From the NCBI RefSeq assembly GCF_020442045.1, contig NZ_JAGRLA010000044.1, positions 1 to 37,919 of the forward strand: 37,919 nucleotides of DNA, given 5' to 3'. The position numbers and the translations under genes were made by a program. Position 1 is the first letter of the stretch, and each line of letters begins with the position of its first letter. The notes under the pieces are model-generated. The model had not been told where the DNA came from, made no database searches, and worked only from the letters and a program-made list of their open reading frames with translations. This DNA comes from Bauldia sp. Its GTDB lineage: Bacteria > Pseudomonadota > Alphaproteobacteria > Rhizobiales > Kaistiaceae. Shown one piece after another: positions 16,176-25,081 of the stretch.

Positions 16176-17813
16176 TCAGAACAGCGGGTCCTCGATCCCC
16201 GTCGGCTCGTCCTGCTCGACCGACTCGCGGACATTGTCGGCCGGCGCCAGCAGCGCCGCGCGGCCGTCGACGAAATCCTGGTCGAGGACGATCGTCCGGT
16301 AGGCCTTGTCGAGATCGAGGGCGCGGCGGCGCGAGGGGTGGAGGAGCGTCGCCACGTCCGTCCTCAGCCGTTCCAGCGCGGCCGGGTCCGGCTTGCCGTC
16401 GGCGTCGAAAAAGGCCGGGATGACCTCGTCGTTGGCGCGGAACTCGTCACCGGCGCCGTTGGCCACGAGGTAGCGGGCATAATCGCCGAGCCCGTCGGCG
16501 CCGACCGGATCGGGAATGCCGGCGAGCCCGTGCTGGCTCCAGTGGAACCAGCCGCCGTCCGGCGTGTCGATCTTGCGGGAGAAAGCGAAGGTCGAATCGT
16601 CGGTCGCCCCGATGCCGCCGTGACAGCCGGCGCAAAAGACGGTCTCCTCGAAGCTCTGTGGGCGAAGCGCCCCTTCCCGGTCCTCGATGAAGGACTGCAG
16701 GCGCCAGCCGACGCCATTGGCCAGCCCGGTCTCGGCATTGCCGTCGAAGATCGGCAGCCGGTCGGGGTAGTCGTGGTCCTCCTTGACCTCGGCCAGCGCC
16801 CCTTCCTCGAGATCGGCGTAGGTCTGCCAGGCCGTCTTCGCCATGTAGCGGAGTTCCTTGAGACGCGGCGAGAGCCGGATGCCGCCGTCGGCATCGTCGA
16901 CGTCGACGTAGCGAACCGAATGGACGAACTCGGTGCCGAGCGGATAGAGCCCGGCGGCGAGCGGCGCCTTGCCGGCCGCCTGCAGCGCTGCCGCCCGGCC
17001 GACATAGCTCATGTCGCGCCCCTTGAGCGGCGCCCAGTCGAAGGCGACGCGGGTGGCGGTGCCGATGGTGCCGTCCTTGTCGAGATCGACGCCGTAGCGC
17101 GCCTCGTCGACCGGATCGATCGGGATGTCGAGGCGCCGGATCAGTGCCTCGACGATGGCGAGGTTGATCGCATAGGCCCGCCAGTCGGGATTGCCGCCGG
17201 CGTCCTGGCGATAGGCCTCCGGAAGACGGATCAGGACGTCGTCGGTCGAGCCGCTCGCCGGCGAGAAGCTGCCGGGGAGAGGCGTATAGGCGAAGGCCCG
17301 CCATCCGGTCCGCCCACCGGCCGGATCGAGGTCGTAACCCTCCGCGTCAAACCGGAAATGGACGTCGGGGACGTAGCCGCTCCATGCGCCGTCATCGTCG
17401 GCGTCCCAGCCGGGCGGCGGATCCTTCAGGGTCGCCGCGAGCCGGATCGTGCCGTCCGGGGCGTGGTAGTTGTCGGTGCGGATATAGGCGAGGATCTCGT
17501 CGTCGCTGATCGCGGCGATCCGCTCGCTGCGATCCTCGAAGAGATTGCTCCAAGGATTGACCAGTGCCGGTGCCGGAAAGGCATAGGAAAGCTGGAGGTC
17601 GCGGTCGTTGATGGCGTTTGGCGAACGGCCTTTGACGTGGCAGGTGAAGCACGGATTATGGACGCTGCCGGAGACGTCGAGGGTGCGCGTATAGCATTGC
17701 GGCGGGATGAAGGCGGACGGATTTTCGAGCGGCTCGCCGAGCCGCGAGGCGCCGGCCGCCGCCGAAGCAAGCGCGGTCGTGCCGAGCAGGGCAAGGATCA
17801 TCCGGCGCGGCAT
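16176..17813 (-). CDS. Diheme c-type cytochrome, uncharacterised
   Basis: A 545-residue exported protein with a Sec-type signal peptide (MILALLGTTALASAAAGA) and two haem c sites: CFTCH at residues 55-59 and CAGCH at 394-398. An EF-hand-like DLDKDGTIG loop is near residues 243-251. I do not recognise a named family; the wide spacing of the two haem sites is unlike MauG/CCP-type peroxidases. It is probably periplasmic. ATG 17813 follows GGAGAG by six bases. It lies 80 bases downstream of the PhoX-like gene on the same strand, so they are likely co-transcribed. A redox role linked to that partner is inference only. Confidence 0.75.
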   Translation of the reverse strand: MPRRMILALLGTTALASAAAGASRLGEPLENPSAFIPPQCYTRTLDVSGSVHNPCFTCHVKGRSPNAINDRDLQLSYAFPAPALVNPWSNLFEDRSERIAAISDDEILAYIRTDNYHAPDGTIRLAATLKDPPPGWDADDDGAWSGYVPDVHFRFDAEGYDLDPAGGRTGWRAFAYTPLPGSFSPASGSTDDVLIRLPEAYRQDAGGNPDWRAYAINLAIVEALIRRLDIPIDPVDEARYGVDLDKDGTIGTATRVAFDWAPLKGRDMSYVGRAAALQAAGKAPLAAGLYPLGTEFVHSVRYVDVDDADGGIRLSPRLKELRYMAKTAWQTYADLEEGALAEVKEDHDYPDRLPIFDGNAETGLANGVGWRLQSFIEDREGALRPQSFEETVFCAGCHGGIGATDDSTFAFSRKIDTPDGGWFHWSQHGLAGIPDPVGADGLGDYARYLVANGAGDEFRANDEVIPAFFDADGKPDPAALERLRTDVATLLHPSRRRALDLDKAYRTIVLDQDFVDGRAALLAPADNVRESVEQDEPTGIEDPLF

Positions 17814-17893
17814 CGTCGCTCTCCGTTTCCGCGATATGAGATCGATGCGGCGGGACCGGGATCCCGCCGCATCCGGTGTCGAAGGTCGCCGGC

Positions 17894-19669
17894 TCAGTTG
17901 GTCAGCGCCGGAAATGGCCCGATATAGCCGATATAGGCGCGGGCATCCGCCGGATCGGTCCGCTTGTCCTTGTCGGATTCGCCGTAGGGATGCTGGACGA
18001 CGGCCATCAGGTAGCCGTGGCCGCCGACGTCGCTGTAGAAATAGGGCGAGGTCGTCTCCGAACCGTAGGGCGTCGAGAAGATCCGGGTGAGCCCGCCATC
18101 GGCCATGTTGTAGGCCCAGATGGCATCGTTCTGATGGCCGGAGCCGGTGTCCTCGCCGATGATCAGCGTGCCGTATCCATCCATGAAGGTCAGGTTGTCG
18201 GGATTGGCGACGCCGTCGATGTCGCAGGTGTTGCCGGCATAGGGACTGCCCTCCTCATAGGTGGTGGGCTTGCCGGCAACCAGCGTCGTCAGCCCCTTGC
18301 CGACGAAGTCCGAACCGATGGTCGGGTCGGCTTCAAGGCCGATCTTGTAGACCGCGCCGCAGGGATTGGCGGCAACGCGGATGTCGTTGCTGCCGCCCTT
18401 GTCGTATTTGCCGTCCTTGGCCATGTCCTCCATGCCGTTGCCGACTTCCGACATGGCGACGAACAGCGTCTTGCCGGCCGGGTCGAGGGCGATGCCCTCT
18501 TCCTTGCGGAATTCGGTGGTCGCGCCGAGCATCGAGGCATAGCGCCGGGTCTCGAGGCGGGAGGCGAGCATCTCCATGCCGGGCTTTACCTTGAGGCACT
18601 CGACCCGACCTTCCGCATTCGACGCCGAGAAGCCGGCGGGGCAGGATCCGTCCTCCGCCATCTCCGCCGTCTCGAAGAGGTCGGTGAAGGTCACGCCACG
18701 GGCGACGCCCTCGGTGACGGATCGATCGTCGGCATGGCCGAGGCTGATCCAGGTGAGATCGGCGGCACCGGCTCCGTCCGCCGAGGTCTGGTTCCATTTC
18801 GCCGCATAGAGCATGCCGGCGCCGAGGTCGCCCGCTTTGTCGGCGACGAACATGAACAGCCCGACATTGGTGCCGTCATCCGAGATATAGGCCGTCTTCC
18901 GGTCCGGCATTATCTTGGCGAGCTCGACCGCGACACGGCCCATGGCGCGGTGCTTCGCGACCGTGTAGGAGCCGTCTTCCGCGACCGTGATCTCGGTCGG
19001 GAAGCCGTAGCGATACGGCTTGAACACGGCCTTGAAGTCCTCGACCGTGACGGTCGCGGGATCGAAGCCCGCGTAGCGGGCCATCGGCTTGTAATAGTCG
19101 TCGATCTGATCCATCGCGGTCGCTTCCTCGACCGCCCGCGCATCCGGCGGATATTCCTCTGAGCCGAGATGCGTGCCCCAGGGCGTCACCGAGCCCGCAC
19201 AGGGAACCCACAGGCCACCAACCGACGAGAAGTCGATCGGCTTGGTGCCGACGATGCTGAGCCTGCCCTCGGCGTCGCCCTTCAGCTCGGAGAGATACAT
19301 GGCGCCCGGACGCGATTCGAAATGGGTGATGCTGAACAGCTTCTCGCCGACCGGCAGCAGCGAGGTGAAGTCGGCATCGACCGAGACATGGGGCGAGCCG
19401 TCGGCGCTCTTCACCGGCTGGCCGTTCTCGTCGGTCAGCGTGCCGAATACCACGTCGCCGAAGATGTCGCCGCTGCGGGCCAGCAGCGAGAAGCCGATCG
19501 GGTAGGTCTGGCCGTTGATCTCGACACCGGTCGAGGCCAGGACCGCGCGCTTCTGGGCGTCGTCGGCGGCGAACGGGACGGGCGTGAATCTGACCTCGCC
19601 GGCCATCGCGCCCGAGCCCGCCAGCACAAGGGCAGTCGTCGCCAGCAGCGACTTGGTGAATGCATTCAT
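17894..19669 (-). CDS. PhoX-like (DUF839) phosphatase-family protein
   Basis: A 591-residue exported protein of the PhoX/DUF839 family. PhoX proteins are calcium- and iron-dependent periplasmic alkaline phosphatases with a beta-propeller fold. The hallmark PCAGSVTPWGTHLGSEEY is present (Cys157 corresponding to the iron-ligand cysteine; Glu171/Glu172 to calcium-ligand glutamates). Other propeller-like segments are GLFMFVADKAGDLGAGMLYAAKW and MSEVGNGMEDM, plus PDNLTFMDGYGTLIIGEDTG. ATG 19669 follows GAGGTCAC; an upstream frame extension lacks homology. The signal MNAFTKSLLATTALVLAGSGAMA has no twin arginine, unusual because classical PhoX is Tat-exported. It heads a likely two-gene unit with the diheme cytochrome. 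Phosphatase activity is not certain. Confidence 0.82.
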   Translation of the reverse strand: MNAFTKSLLATTALVLAGSGAMAGEVRFTPVPFAADDAQKRAVLASTGVEINGQTYPIGFSLLARSGDIFGDVVFGTLTDENGQPVKSADGSPHVSVDADFTSLLPVGEKLFSITHFESRPGAMYLSELKGDAEGRLSIVGTKPIDFSSVGGLWVPCAGSVTPWGTHLGSEEYPPDARAVEEATAMDQIDDYYKPMARYAGFDPATVTVEDFKAVFKPYRYGFPTEITVAEDGSYTVAKHRAMGRVAVELAKIMPDRKTAYISDDGTNVGLFMFVADKAGDLGAGMLYAAKWNQTSADGAGAADLTWISLGHADDRSVTEGVARGVTFTDLFETAEMAEDGSCPAGFSASNAEGRVECLKVKPGMEMLASRLETRRYASMLGATTEFRKEEGIALDPAGKTLFVAMSEVGNGMEDMAKDGKYDKGGSNDIRVAANPCGAVYKIGLEADPTIGSDFVGKGLTTLVAGKPTTYEEGSPYAGNTCDIDGVANPDNLTFMDGYGTLIIGEDTGSGHQNDAIWAYNMADGGLTRIFSTPYGSETTSPYFYSDVGGHGYLMAVVQHPYGESDKDKRTDPADARAYIGYIGPFPALTN

Positions 19670-19818
19670 GATGTGACCTCTGTTGAACAGTCGCGTCGCG
19701 ACGTCCGGGGGGAGAAGGACGCCCGCATCTCGATCCGCCGGTACCGTCGGCGCCGGCATTGTAACCATCTCAAATCCGTTTGAAGCTTTGTTGACAGTCG
19801 CCGGCGACGACGGCGATT

Positions 19819-20868
19819 TCAGTCCTCCTTGCCGCTGGTATCCACGCGAATCGCGATCCTGCGCTTCGGAACCACGAACGGCAGGGCGATCGCGATCCCC
19901 GCGAAGCGGGCGAACTGGTGGGCGGCGACGAAGGCGGTATCCATGTTGAGGGCCAGCGAGAGCGACATCATCGCGTCAAGGCCGCCCGGCGCATAGGCGA
20001 CGATCGCCTGGTCGATCGGAACGCCGATGATCCGGGCGACGCCGACCGCCATCAGCCCCGCGATCGCCGTCGCGACAAGGAAGGCGCCGATCGAAGCGGC
20101 CAGGATCCCGGCGACGAAGCGGAGGCTGGTCCCGGCGAAGCGGCTGCCGACCAGGGCCCCGAGCAGCACGAAGGCGAGAACCACCAGCGGCGCCGGCGGC
20201 GCACCGCTGACCAGGCCGCTGCCGTGAAGGAGGGCGCTCGCCATGAAGCTCCCGGTCAGCAGCCCGGATGGCACTCCGAGCCGGCGAAACAGCAGGCCGA
20301 CGACGGCGGCGGCGACGATCATCAGGACGGTATGAGCGAGCGATCCCTCGGGCACGACCGCGGGCAGCGGCGGATCGGTCTCGACCGCGACGATCAGGCC
20401 GGGCAGGACCGCGACAAGCAGGAAGACGCGGATGCTCTGGCTGGTGGCGACCTTGCGGATATCGGCATCGGATTCGGAGGCCATCGCCAACACGAAGGAG
20501 AGAGCCCCCGGCACGGCGGAGAAGAAGGCCGTATCCCGGTCCCAGCCGGCCACCCGGGTGAGGAAGACGCGCACGGCGACAATGACGGCCGCCACCGTGA
20601 TCGCCAGCCCGAGAAGGCTCAGCGGCCAGGCAAGCGCGCCGCTCAGCAGTTCCGGCGTCACGCCGCACCCGAGCGCCGTTCCGATCAACAGGTAGGCGAA
20701 ATCGACCAGCCGGGGCGGCAGTCGCGTGTCCCAGCCCGCCAGCGACGCTGCGGTCACCGCGATCATCGCGCCGGAAAGCCACGCGGCCGGCATCCCGGCA
20801 AACGCCGCGACACCGCCGCCAAGGATGGCGATGAGGATCGTGCCGACGAGGCCAAGTCGCGGGTCCAA
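19819..20868 (-). CDS. AbrB-family integral membrane protein
   Basis: A 349-residue polytopic protein with about ten hydrophobic helices, arranged as two similar halves, matching the bacterial AbrB membrane family (historically annotated as ammonia monooxygenase or regulator of aidB-like). Typical segments are AFAGMPAAWLSGAMI, AVPGALSFVLAMASE in the first half and YAPGGLDAMMSLSLALNMDTAFVAAHQFAR in the second. Despite the name it is not a DNA-binding AbrB protein. The start is TTG at 20868, with GGGAGA a few bases upstream. It is read away from the LuxR-family gene across a 206-base spacer and ends about 150 bases before the PhoX-like start. Substrate unknown. Confidence 0.85.
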   Translation of the reverse strand: MDPRLGLVGTILIAILGGGVAAFAGMPAAWLSGAMIAVTAASLAGWDTRLPPRLVDFAYLLIGTALGCGVTPELLSGALAWPLSLLGLAITVAAVIVAVRVFLTRVAGWDRDTAFFSAVPGALSFVLAMASESDADIRKVATSQSIRVFLLVAVLPGLIVAVETDPPLPAVVPEGSLAHTVLMIVAAAVVGLLFRRLGVPSGLLTGSFMASALLHGSGLVSGAPPAPLVVLAFVLLGALVGSRFAGTSLRFVAGILAASIGAFLVATAIAGLMAVGVARIIGVPIDQAIVAYAPGGLDAMMSLSLALNMDTAFVAAHQFARFAGIAIALPFVVPKRRIAIRVDTSGKED

Positions 20869-21074
20869 GGCTTCTCCCTTGTCGGGTTTCGCGGGCTGCC
20901 GAACGGCGGGGCGGGCGGAAGCGCCTGCCGGGCACAGCCCGGCCGGCCGGCCATTCTAGCACCGGATTCCGCGAGACGAGCGCCCGCCAATGCGAATGGG
21001 CGCGACGCGCCGACGCAATCTCCGCTAATCTCGGCTATTGTCGCCACGACAGGCGCGGCATCGGAGCCAGGCGT

Positions 21075-22733
21075 ATGACCAACGCCAGACGACCGCCGAA
21101 GAAGCGCACCGCCGACGGACTGGCGGATGCCCGGGAAGCCTATGCCCGGAATGCCTGGGAAGACGCCTACCAGTCCTACTGCCAGGCCGATTCGCTGGCG
21201 CCGCTCGCCGTCGACGATCTCGAAGACTGGGTTTGGGCGGCCGCCCTTACCGATCGTGACGATGACTATCTGGCGCTTCAGGAACGCATCTATGACGCAC
21301 ATCTCGCCGCCGGCGACGAACGACGGGCTGCCCGCGCCGCCTTCGGCCTCGGGCTGCGTCTTTTCTCGCTGGGCGAAGCGGGGCGCGCCAGCGGCTGGTT
21401 GACCCGCGCCGCCCGCCTTCTCCGCGACCGGGACTGTCCCGAACAGGGCTACCTGCTGCTCCCGGCCGTCCATCGCGCCATCGCCACCGGCGACCTGGAC
21501 GAGGCCGACGCCACAGCGGCCACAGCGATCGAGATCGGCGACCGCTATTCGGAGGCCGATCTCGCGGCATTCGCCCGCAATCTCCGCGGCCGGGCACTGC
21601 TCCGCATGGGGCGGATCGCCGAGGGCCTGACGCTCCTCGACGAAGCCATGCTTGCGGCGACCGCGGGCGCCCTTTCGCCGATCTTCACCGGCCTCGTCTA
21701 TTGCAGCGTGATCGATGCCTGCCAGGAGGTCTTCGCCTTCGACCGCTGCCGCGAATGGACCGCCGCCCTGGCGGCGTGGTGCGACACGCAACCCCAGTTG
21801 GTCACCTTCACCGGAAGCTGCCTGGTCCACCGGGCCGAGGTGATGCAGCTCAGCGGCGCCTGGAGCGACGCGATCGGCGAAGCCGAGCGGGCGACCCGGC
21901 GGCTGTCGGTCATCGCCGATCCCGGCGCCAGCGCCGCCGCCTTCTACCAGCAGGCGGAGATCCATCGGCTGCGCGGCGAGGTTTCCGAGGCGGAAGACGC
22001 CTATCGCCGGTCGAACGAGCTCGGCGCAGATATCCAGCCGGGACTTGCCCTCCTCCGCCTGGCGCAGGGCCGCCGCGACTCGGCGGTCAATGGCATCCGG
22101 CGGGCGCTGGCGACGACCACCGAGCCGGCCCGGAGAATGCGCGTCCTGCCCGCCGCCGTCGAGATCATGCTGGCGGATGGCGCCATCGACGAGGCGCGCG
22201 CTGCCGCTGAGGAGATCGCAGATATCGCGGCCAGCTATGACACCGAGGTGGTTTCGGCGATGGCGGACCACGCCCGCGGCGCCATCCGGCTCGCGGAGGG
22301 CGATCCACAGGCGGCACTTGCCCCTCTCCGCCGCGCCTTCCTCGTCTGGCAGCAATTCGGCGCCCCCTATCTCGCGGCCCGTATCCGCATTCTCGTCGGC
22401 ATCGCCTGCCGGAACCTCGGCGACGCCGAAGGCGCGGCCCTTGAATTCGCGGCCGCCCGTTCGGTCTGCGAGGACCTTGGCGCCGCCCCGGACCTCGCCC
22501 GCATCGATCACCTCGCCACAACCGACGCCCGGCATCGCCCGGACGGCCTGACGCCGCGCGAGATCGAGGTGTTGCGGCTGGTCGCCGCCGGCAAGACCAA
22601 CAAGGCGATCGCGAAAGAGCTCGATGTCGCCGAAAAGACGGTCGACCGACACCTCTCCAACATCTTCACCAAGATCGATGTGCCCTCCCGGGCGGCCGCG
22701 ACCGCCTATGCCTACGAGCACCAGCTGGTCTGA
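21075..22733 (+). CDS. LuxR-family transcriptional regulator with TPR-like N-terminus
   Basis: A 552-residue regulator. The C-terminus carries a LuxR/FixJ-type helix-turn-helix (GLTPREIEVLRLVAAGKTNK to SNIFTKIDVPSRAAA, about residues 490-545). The preceding 480 residues are Ala-rich helical repeats resembling tetratricopeptide repeats (for example AREAYARNAWEDAYQSYCQAD near residue 18), as in large LuxR-type regulators without the ATPase module. No Walker A motif or receiver domain was seen. ATG 21075 follows GGAG by about eight bases. It lies directly upstream of a flavin monooxygenase-like gene in the same direction, with a palindrome in the spacer, so that gene is the likely target. The inducing signal is unknown. 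Confidence 0.88.
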   Translation: MTNARRPPKKRTADGLADAREAYARNAWEDAYQSYCQADSLAPLAVDDLEDWVWAAALTDRDDDYLALQERIYDAHLAAGDERRAARAAFGLGLRLFSLGEAGRASGWLTRAARLLRDRDCPEQGYLLLPAVHRAIATGDLDEADATAATAIEIGDRYSEADLAAFARNLRGRALLRMGRIAEGLTLLDEAMLAATAGALSPIFTGLVYCSVIDACQEVFAFDRCREWTAALAAWCDTQPQLVTFTGSCLVHRAEVMQLSGAWSDAIGEAERATRRLSVIADPGASAAAFYQQAEIHRLRGEVSEAEDAYRRSNELGADIQPGLALLRLAQGRRDSAVNGIRRALATTTEPARRMRVLPAAVEIMLADGAIDEARAAAEEIADIAASYDTEVVSAMADHARGAIRLAEGDPQAALAPLRRAFLVWQQFGAPYLAARIRILVGIACRNLGDAEGAALEFAAARSVCEDLGAAPDLARIDHLATTDARHRPDGLTPREIEVLRLVAAGKTNKAIAKELDVAEKTVDRHLSNIFTKIDVPSRAAATAYAYEHQLV

Positions 22734-22749
22734 TTCCGGGCGGGGCCGG

Positions 22750-22767
22750 ATGGGTGGAACCACCCAT
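22750..22767. promoter_or_regulatory. Perfect palindrome between the LuxR-type gene and its monooxygenase neighbour
   Basis: Arms ATGGGTGG (22750-22757) and CCACCCAT (22760-22767) flank a two-base centre AA. It lies 17 bases after the regulator stop and 106 bases before the next start codon. With no T-tract following, it is more likely the operator for the LuxR-type regulator than a terminator. Confidence 0.55.
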
Positions 22768-22873
22768 GCGGCGGCCTCGCCTGACATGGGGTATTCGCCC
22801 GAAGCGGAGCGCCGCCCCGCCGTCCTAGCTTCCTCGCAATGCCGTATCGGCGCGCAGCCTGCTGGAGGAAGCC

Positions 22874-24106
22874 ATGACGCTCACGACCACGATACCGATC
22901 GCCCCGAATCCTCGCGCGAGGGACTATCTCGAGGAGGGCCGCGCCTTCGCCGACATCACCGCCGACGGCACGGTTGGTTCGTCACCCCGGGCGACCGGCG
23001 CCGGGGTATCGCCGCAATCCGACCCGGAGCGCACGACGGTCGTGGTCATCGGCGGCGGCCAGGCCGGCCTTTCGGTCGGGTATCACCTTGCCCGCCGCAA
23101 CATCCCCTTCGTCATCCTCGAGGCGGATGAGAGGATCGGCGACGTCTGGCGCCGCCGCTGGGATTCCCTCAAGCTCTTCACGCCCGCCGGCTATGACGGC
23201 CTCGATGGCATGCCCTTCCCCGATCACGTTCACGCCTTTCCGACCAAGGACGCGATGGCCGATTACCTCGAAGCCTATGCCGCACGCTTCGATCTTCCCG
23301 TGCGGACCGGCATGAGGGTGGATCGGGTCTCCCGGCGGGACGGGCGATATCTGGTCAGTGCGGGCGATGCGCGGTTCGAGGCCGACAATGTCGTGATCGC
23401 CATGGGCACCTTCCAGCGCCCGAGGATTCCGGCCTTCGCCGACGACCTCGATCCGGGAATCGTCCAGCTCCATTCCGGCGCCTACCGGAATCCCGGACAA
23501 CTGAAGGATGGCGACCTCCTCATCGTCGGTGCCGGCAACTCCGGCTCGGAGGTCGCGCGCGAGCTTGCCAATGACGGCCGCAGGGTCTGGATGTCCGGCC
23601 GGGATACCGGGCACATCCCGTTCCGTGTCGAGGGATTTCTCGGACGGAATCTCCTCATCCATCTGGTCGTCGGCTTCGTCTTCTACAGGGTCCTGACCAC
23701 GTCCACCCCGATCGGCCGCAAGGTCCGTCCGAAGATCCTTTCCCAGGGCGGCCCGCTGATCCGCGTCAAGCCGAAGGACCTCGCCGCGCTCGGCGTCGAG
23801 CGCGTGGGACGCACCTCCGGCGTCGAGGACGGCAGGCCCCGCCTCGAGGACGGCCGGGTGCTCGACGTGGAAAACGTCATCTGGTGCACCGGATTCGAGC
23901 CGGACTTCTCGTGGATCGACCTGCCGGAAATCCCCGACAACGACGAACCGAAACACGACCGCGGCGTCGTAGCGGACGTGCCGGGGCTCTATTTCGTCGG
24001 TCTGGAGTTCCTCTATTCGATGGCCTCGGTGATGATCCAGGGCGCCGGCCGCGACGCCCGCTACATCGTCGACCGGATCGCGGAACGGACGCCGGCGGTC
24101 AACTGA
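22874..24106 (+). CDS. Flavin-containing monooxygenase-like NAD(P)/FAD oxidoreductase
   Basis: A 410-residue flavoprotein. The FAD-binding Rossmann motif VVIGGGQAGLSVGYHLA is at about residues 57-73, and the NAD(P)H-binding motif LIVGAGNSGSEVAREL is near residue 216, the arrangement of class B flavin monooxygenases and YUCCA/CzcO-like proteins. VIWCTGFEPDFSWID near residue 335 matches the conserved ATG-like segment of the group. The first 50 residues are a less conserved extension. ATG 22874 follows GGAGGA. The gene follows the LuxR-family regulator by 140 bases. Substrate is unknown. It converges on the dehydrogenase gene with only two bases between the two stop codons. Confidence 0.85.
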   Translation: MTLTTTIPIAPNPRARDYLEEGRAFADITADGTVGSSPRATGAGVSPQSDPERTTVVVIGGGQAGLSVGYHLARRNIPFVILEADERIGDVWRRRWDSLKLFTPAGYDGLDGMPFPDHVHAFPTKDAMADYLEAYAARFDLPVRTGMRVDRVSRRDGRYLVSAGDARFEADNVVIAMGTFQRPRIPAFADDLDPGIVQLHSGAYRNPGQLKDGDLLIVGAGNSGSEVARELANDGRRVWMSGRDTGHIPFRVEGFLGRNLLIHLVVGFVFYRVLTTSTPIGRKVRPKILSQGGPLIRVKPKDLAALGVERVGRTSGVEDGRPRLEDGRVLDVENVIWCTGFEPDFSWIDLPEIPDNDEPKHDRGVVADVPGLYFVGLEFLYSMASVMIQGAGRDARYIVDRIAERTPAVN

Positions 24107-24108
24107 CG

Positions 24109-25059
24109 CTAGTAGCGCGCCGACCGGTCGACCAGGTTCCTCAGCGGCCGGCCGGCCTCGAAGGCCGCGATCTGGCCGAGGATCTGGCCGGCCAGTTCGG
24201 CCGGGCTGCTGAACGCGGCGACATGCGGCGTGATGACGACATTGTCGAGCGCCCAGAGCGGGCTCCCCGGGTCGAGCGGTTCGGTCTCGAAGACATCGAG
24301 GCTCGCGCCGGCGATGACGCCGCGTTCGATCGCGGCGACGATGTCGCTCTCGATCTGGAGGCCGCCCCGCCCGGCGTTGATCACCACCGGCCCGCCGAGC
24401 GAGGCGTTTCGCCCCAGCTTCTCGAACAGTGCCATCGACAGGATGCCGCGCGTCGCGTCGGTCAGCGGCAGCAGGCAGACGAGGATGTCGGTTCGCGTCA
24501 GGAACGCATCGAGCGCGCCATCGCCCGCATGGCATTCGATGCCCGGCAGGTCCTTCGGCCTCCGGCTCCAGCCGGCAATCCCGAAGCCGAGATCGGCGAG
24601 CGCCTTCGCCGCCGCCTGGCCGAGCACCCCCATCCCCATGATCCCGACCCGGACCTCCGAGGCCGCGGACTGGCGAAGCTCCCGCCAGTGCCGCTGGCGC
24701 TGGAACCGCTGGTAGGCGAGTTGCTGGCGATGGTGGAGGAGCACCTGGAGCACGATCCATTCGCTCATCCGGGCGGTCAGGTCGTCGCTGACGATCCGCG
24801 TGATCGGCACGTCCGGCAGGTCGTCGCGCAGGACGATCCCCTCGACGCCGGCCCCGAGCGACAGGATCAGCTTGAGATTGGGCAGCCCCTTGAGTGAGTC
24901 CTCTGCCGGCCGCCACGCCATCACGTAGCCGATGGCGGCCGGGTCCGGCACGTCCGGCCAGAGGAAGACCGGCCGGTCCGGATCGATGGCGCGGACGGCC
25001 TCGGCCCAGGGCTCCGGCGCCCAGTTGCCGGAGGAGACGAGGATGGCGTTGGCTTTCAC
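24109..25059 (-). CDS. D-2-hydroxyacid dehydrogenase, GhrA (glyoxylate/hydroxypyruvate reductase) type
   Basis: A 316-residue NAD(P)H-dependent reductase of the D-isomer 2-hydroxyacid dehydrogenase family; GhrA members reduce glyoxylate and hydroxypyruvate. The nucleotide-binding motif GIMGMGVLGQAAAKAL is at residues 139-154. Catalytic residues are the Arg in INAGRGG (231), a Glu in the VFETEPL segment (258-260) and the His in ITPHVAA (279). The SLGAGVEGI substrate loop is near residue 67. The start is GTG at 25059, a few bases after an AGG. It stands alone, with an interspersed repeat between it and the yej operon. Confidence 0.9.
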   Translation of the reverse strand: MKANAILVSSGNWAPEPWAEAVRAIDPDRPVFLWPDVPDPAAIGYVMAWRPAEDSLKGLPNLKLILSLGAGVEGIVLRDDLPDVPITRIVSDDLTARMSEWIVLQVLLHHRQQLAYQRFQRQRHWRELRQSAASEVRVGIMGMGVLGQAAAKALADLGFGIAGWSRRPKDLPGIECHAGDGALDAFLTRTDILVCLLPLTDATRGILSMALFEKLGRNASLGGPVVINAGRGGLQIESDIVAAIERGVIAGASLDVFETEPLDPGSPLWALDNVVITPHVAAFSSPAELAGQILGQIAAFEAGRPLRNLVDRSARY

Positions 25060-25081
25060 GAACCTGCCCCTCCCCTATCCT

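Noticed and set aside
19770..19800. Possible Pho box (CTGTCAA...TTCAAA) upstream of the PhoX-like gene
   Set aside because: Only the first half-site resembles the consensus and the spacing is off by one; too weak to call PhoB control.
20763..22787. Very long minus-strand open frame opposite the LuxR-type regulator
   Set aside because: The plus-strand regulator has a clear helix-turn-helix and ribosome binding site; the reverse frame is a composition artefact.
24100..24112. Overlapping stop codons of the monooxygenase and dehydrogenase genes
   Set aside because: Two convergent genes two bases apart are compact but not unusual in bacterial genomes, and no special structure was seen there.
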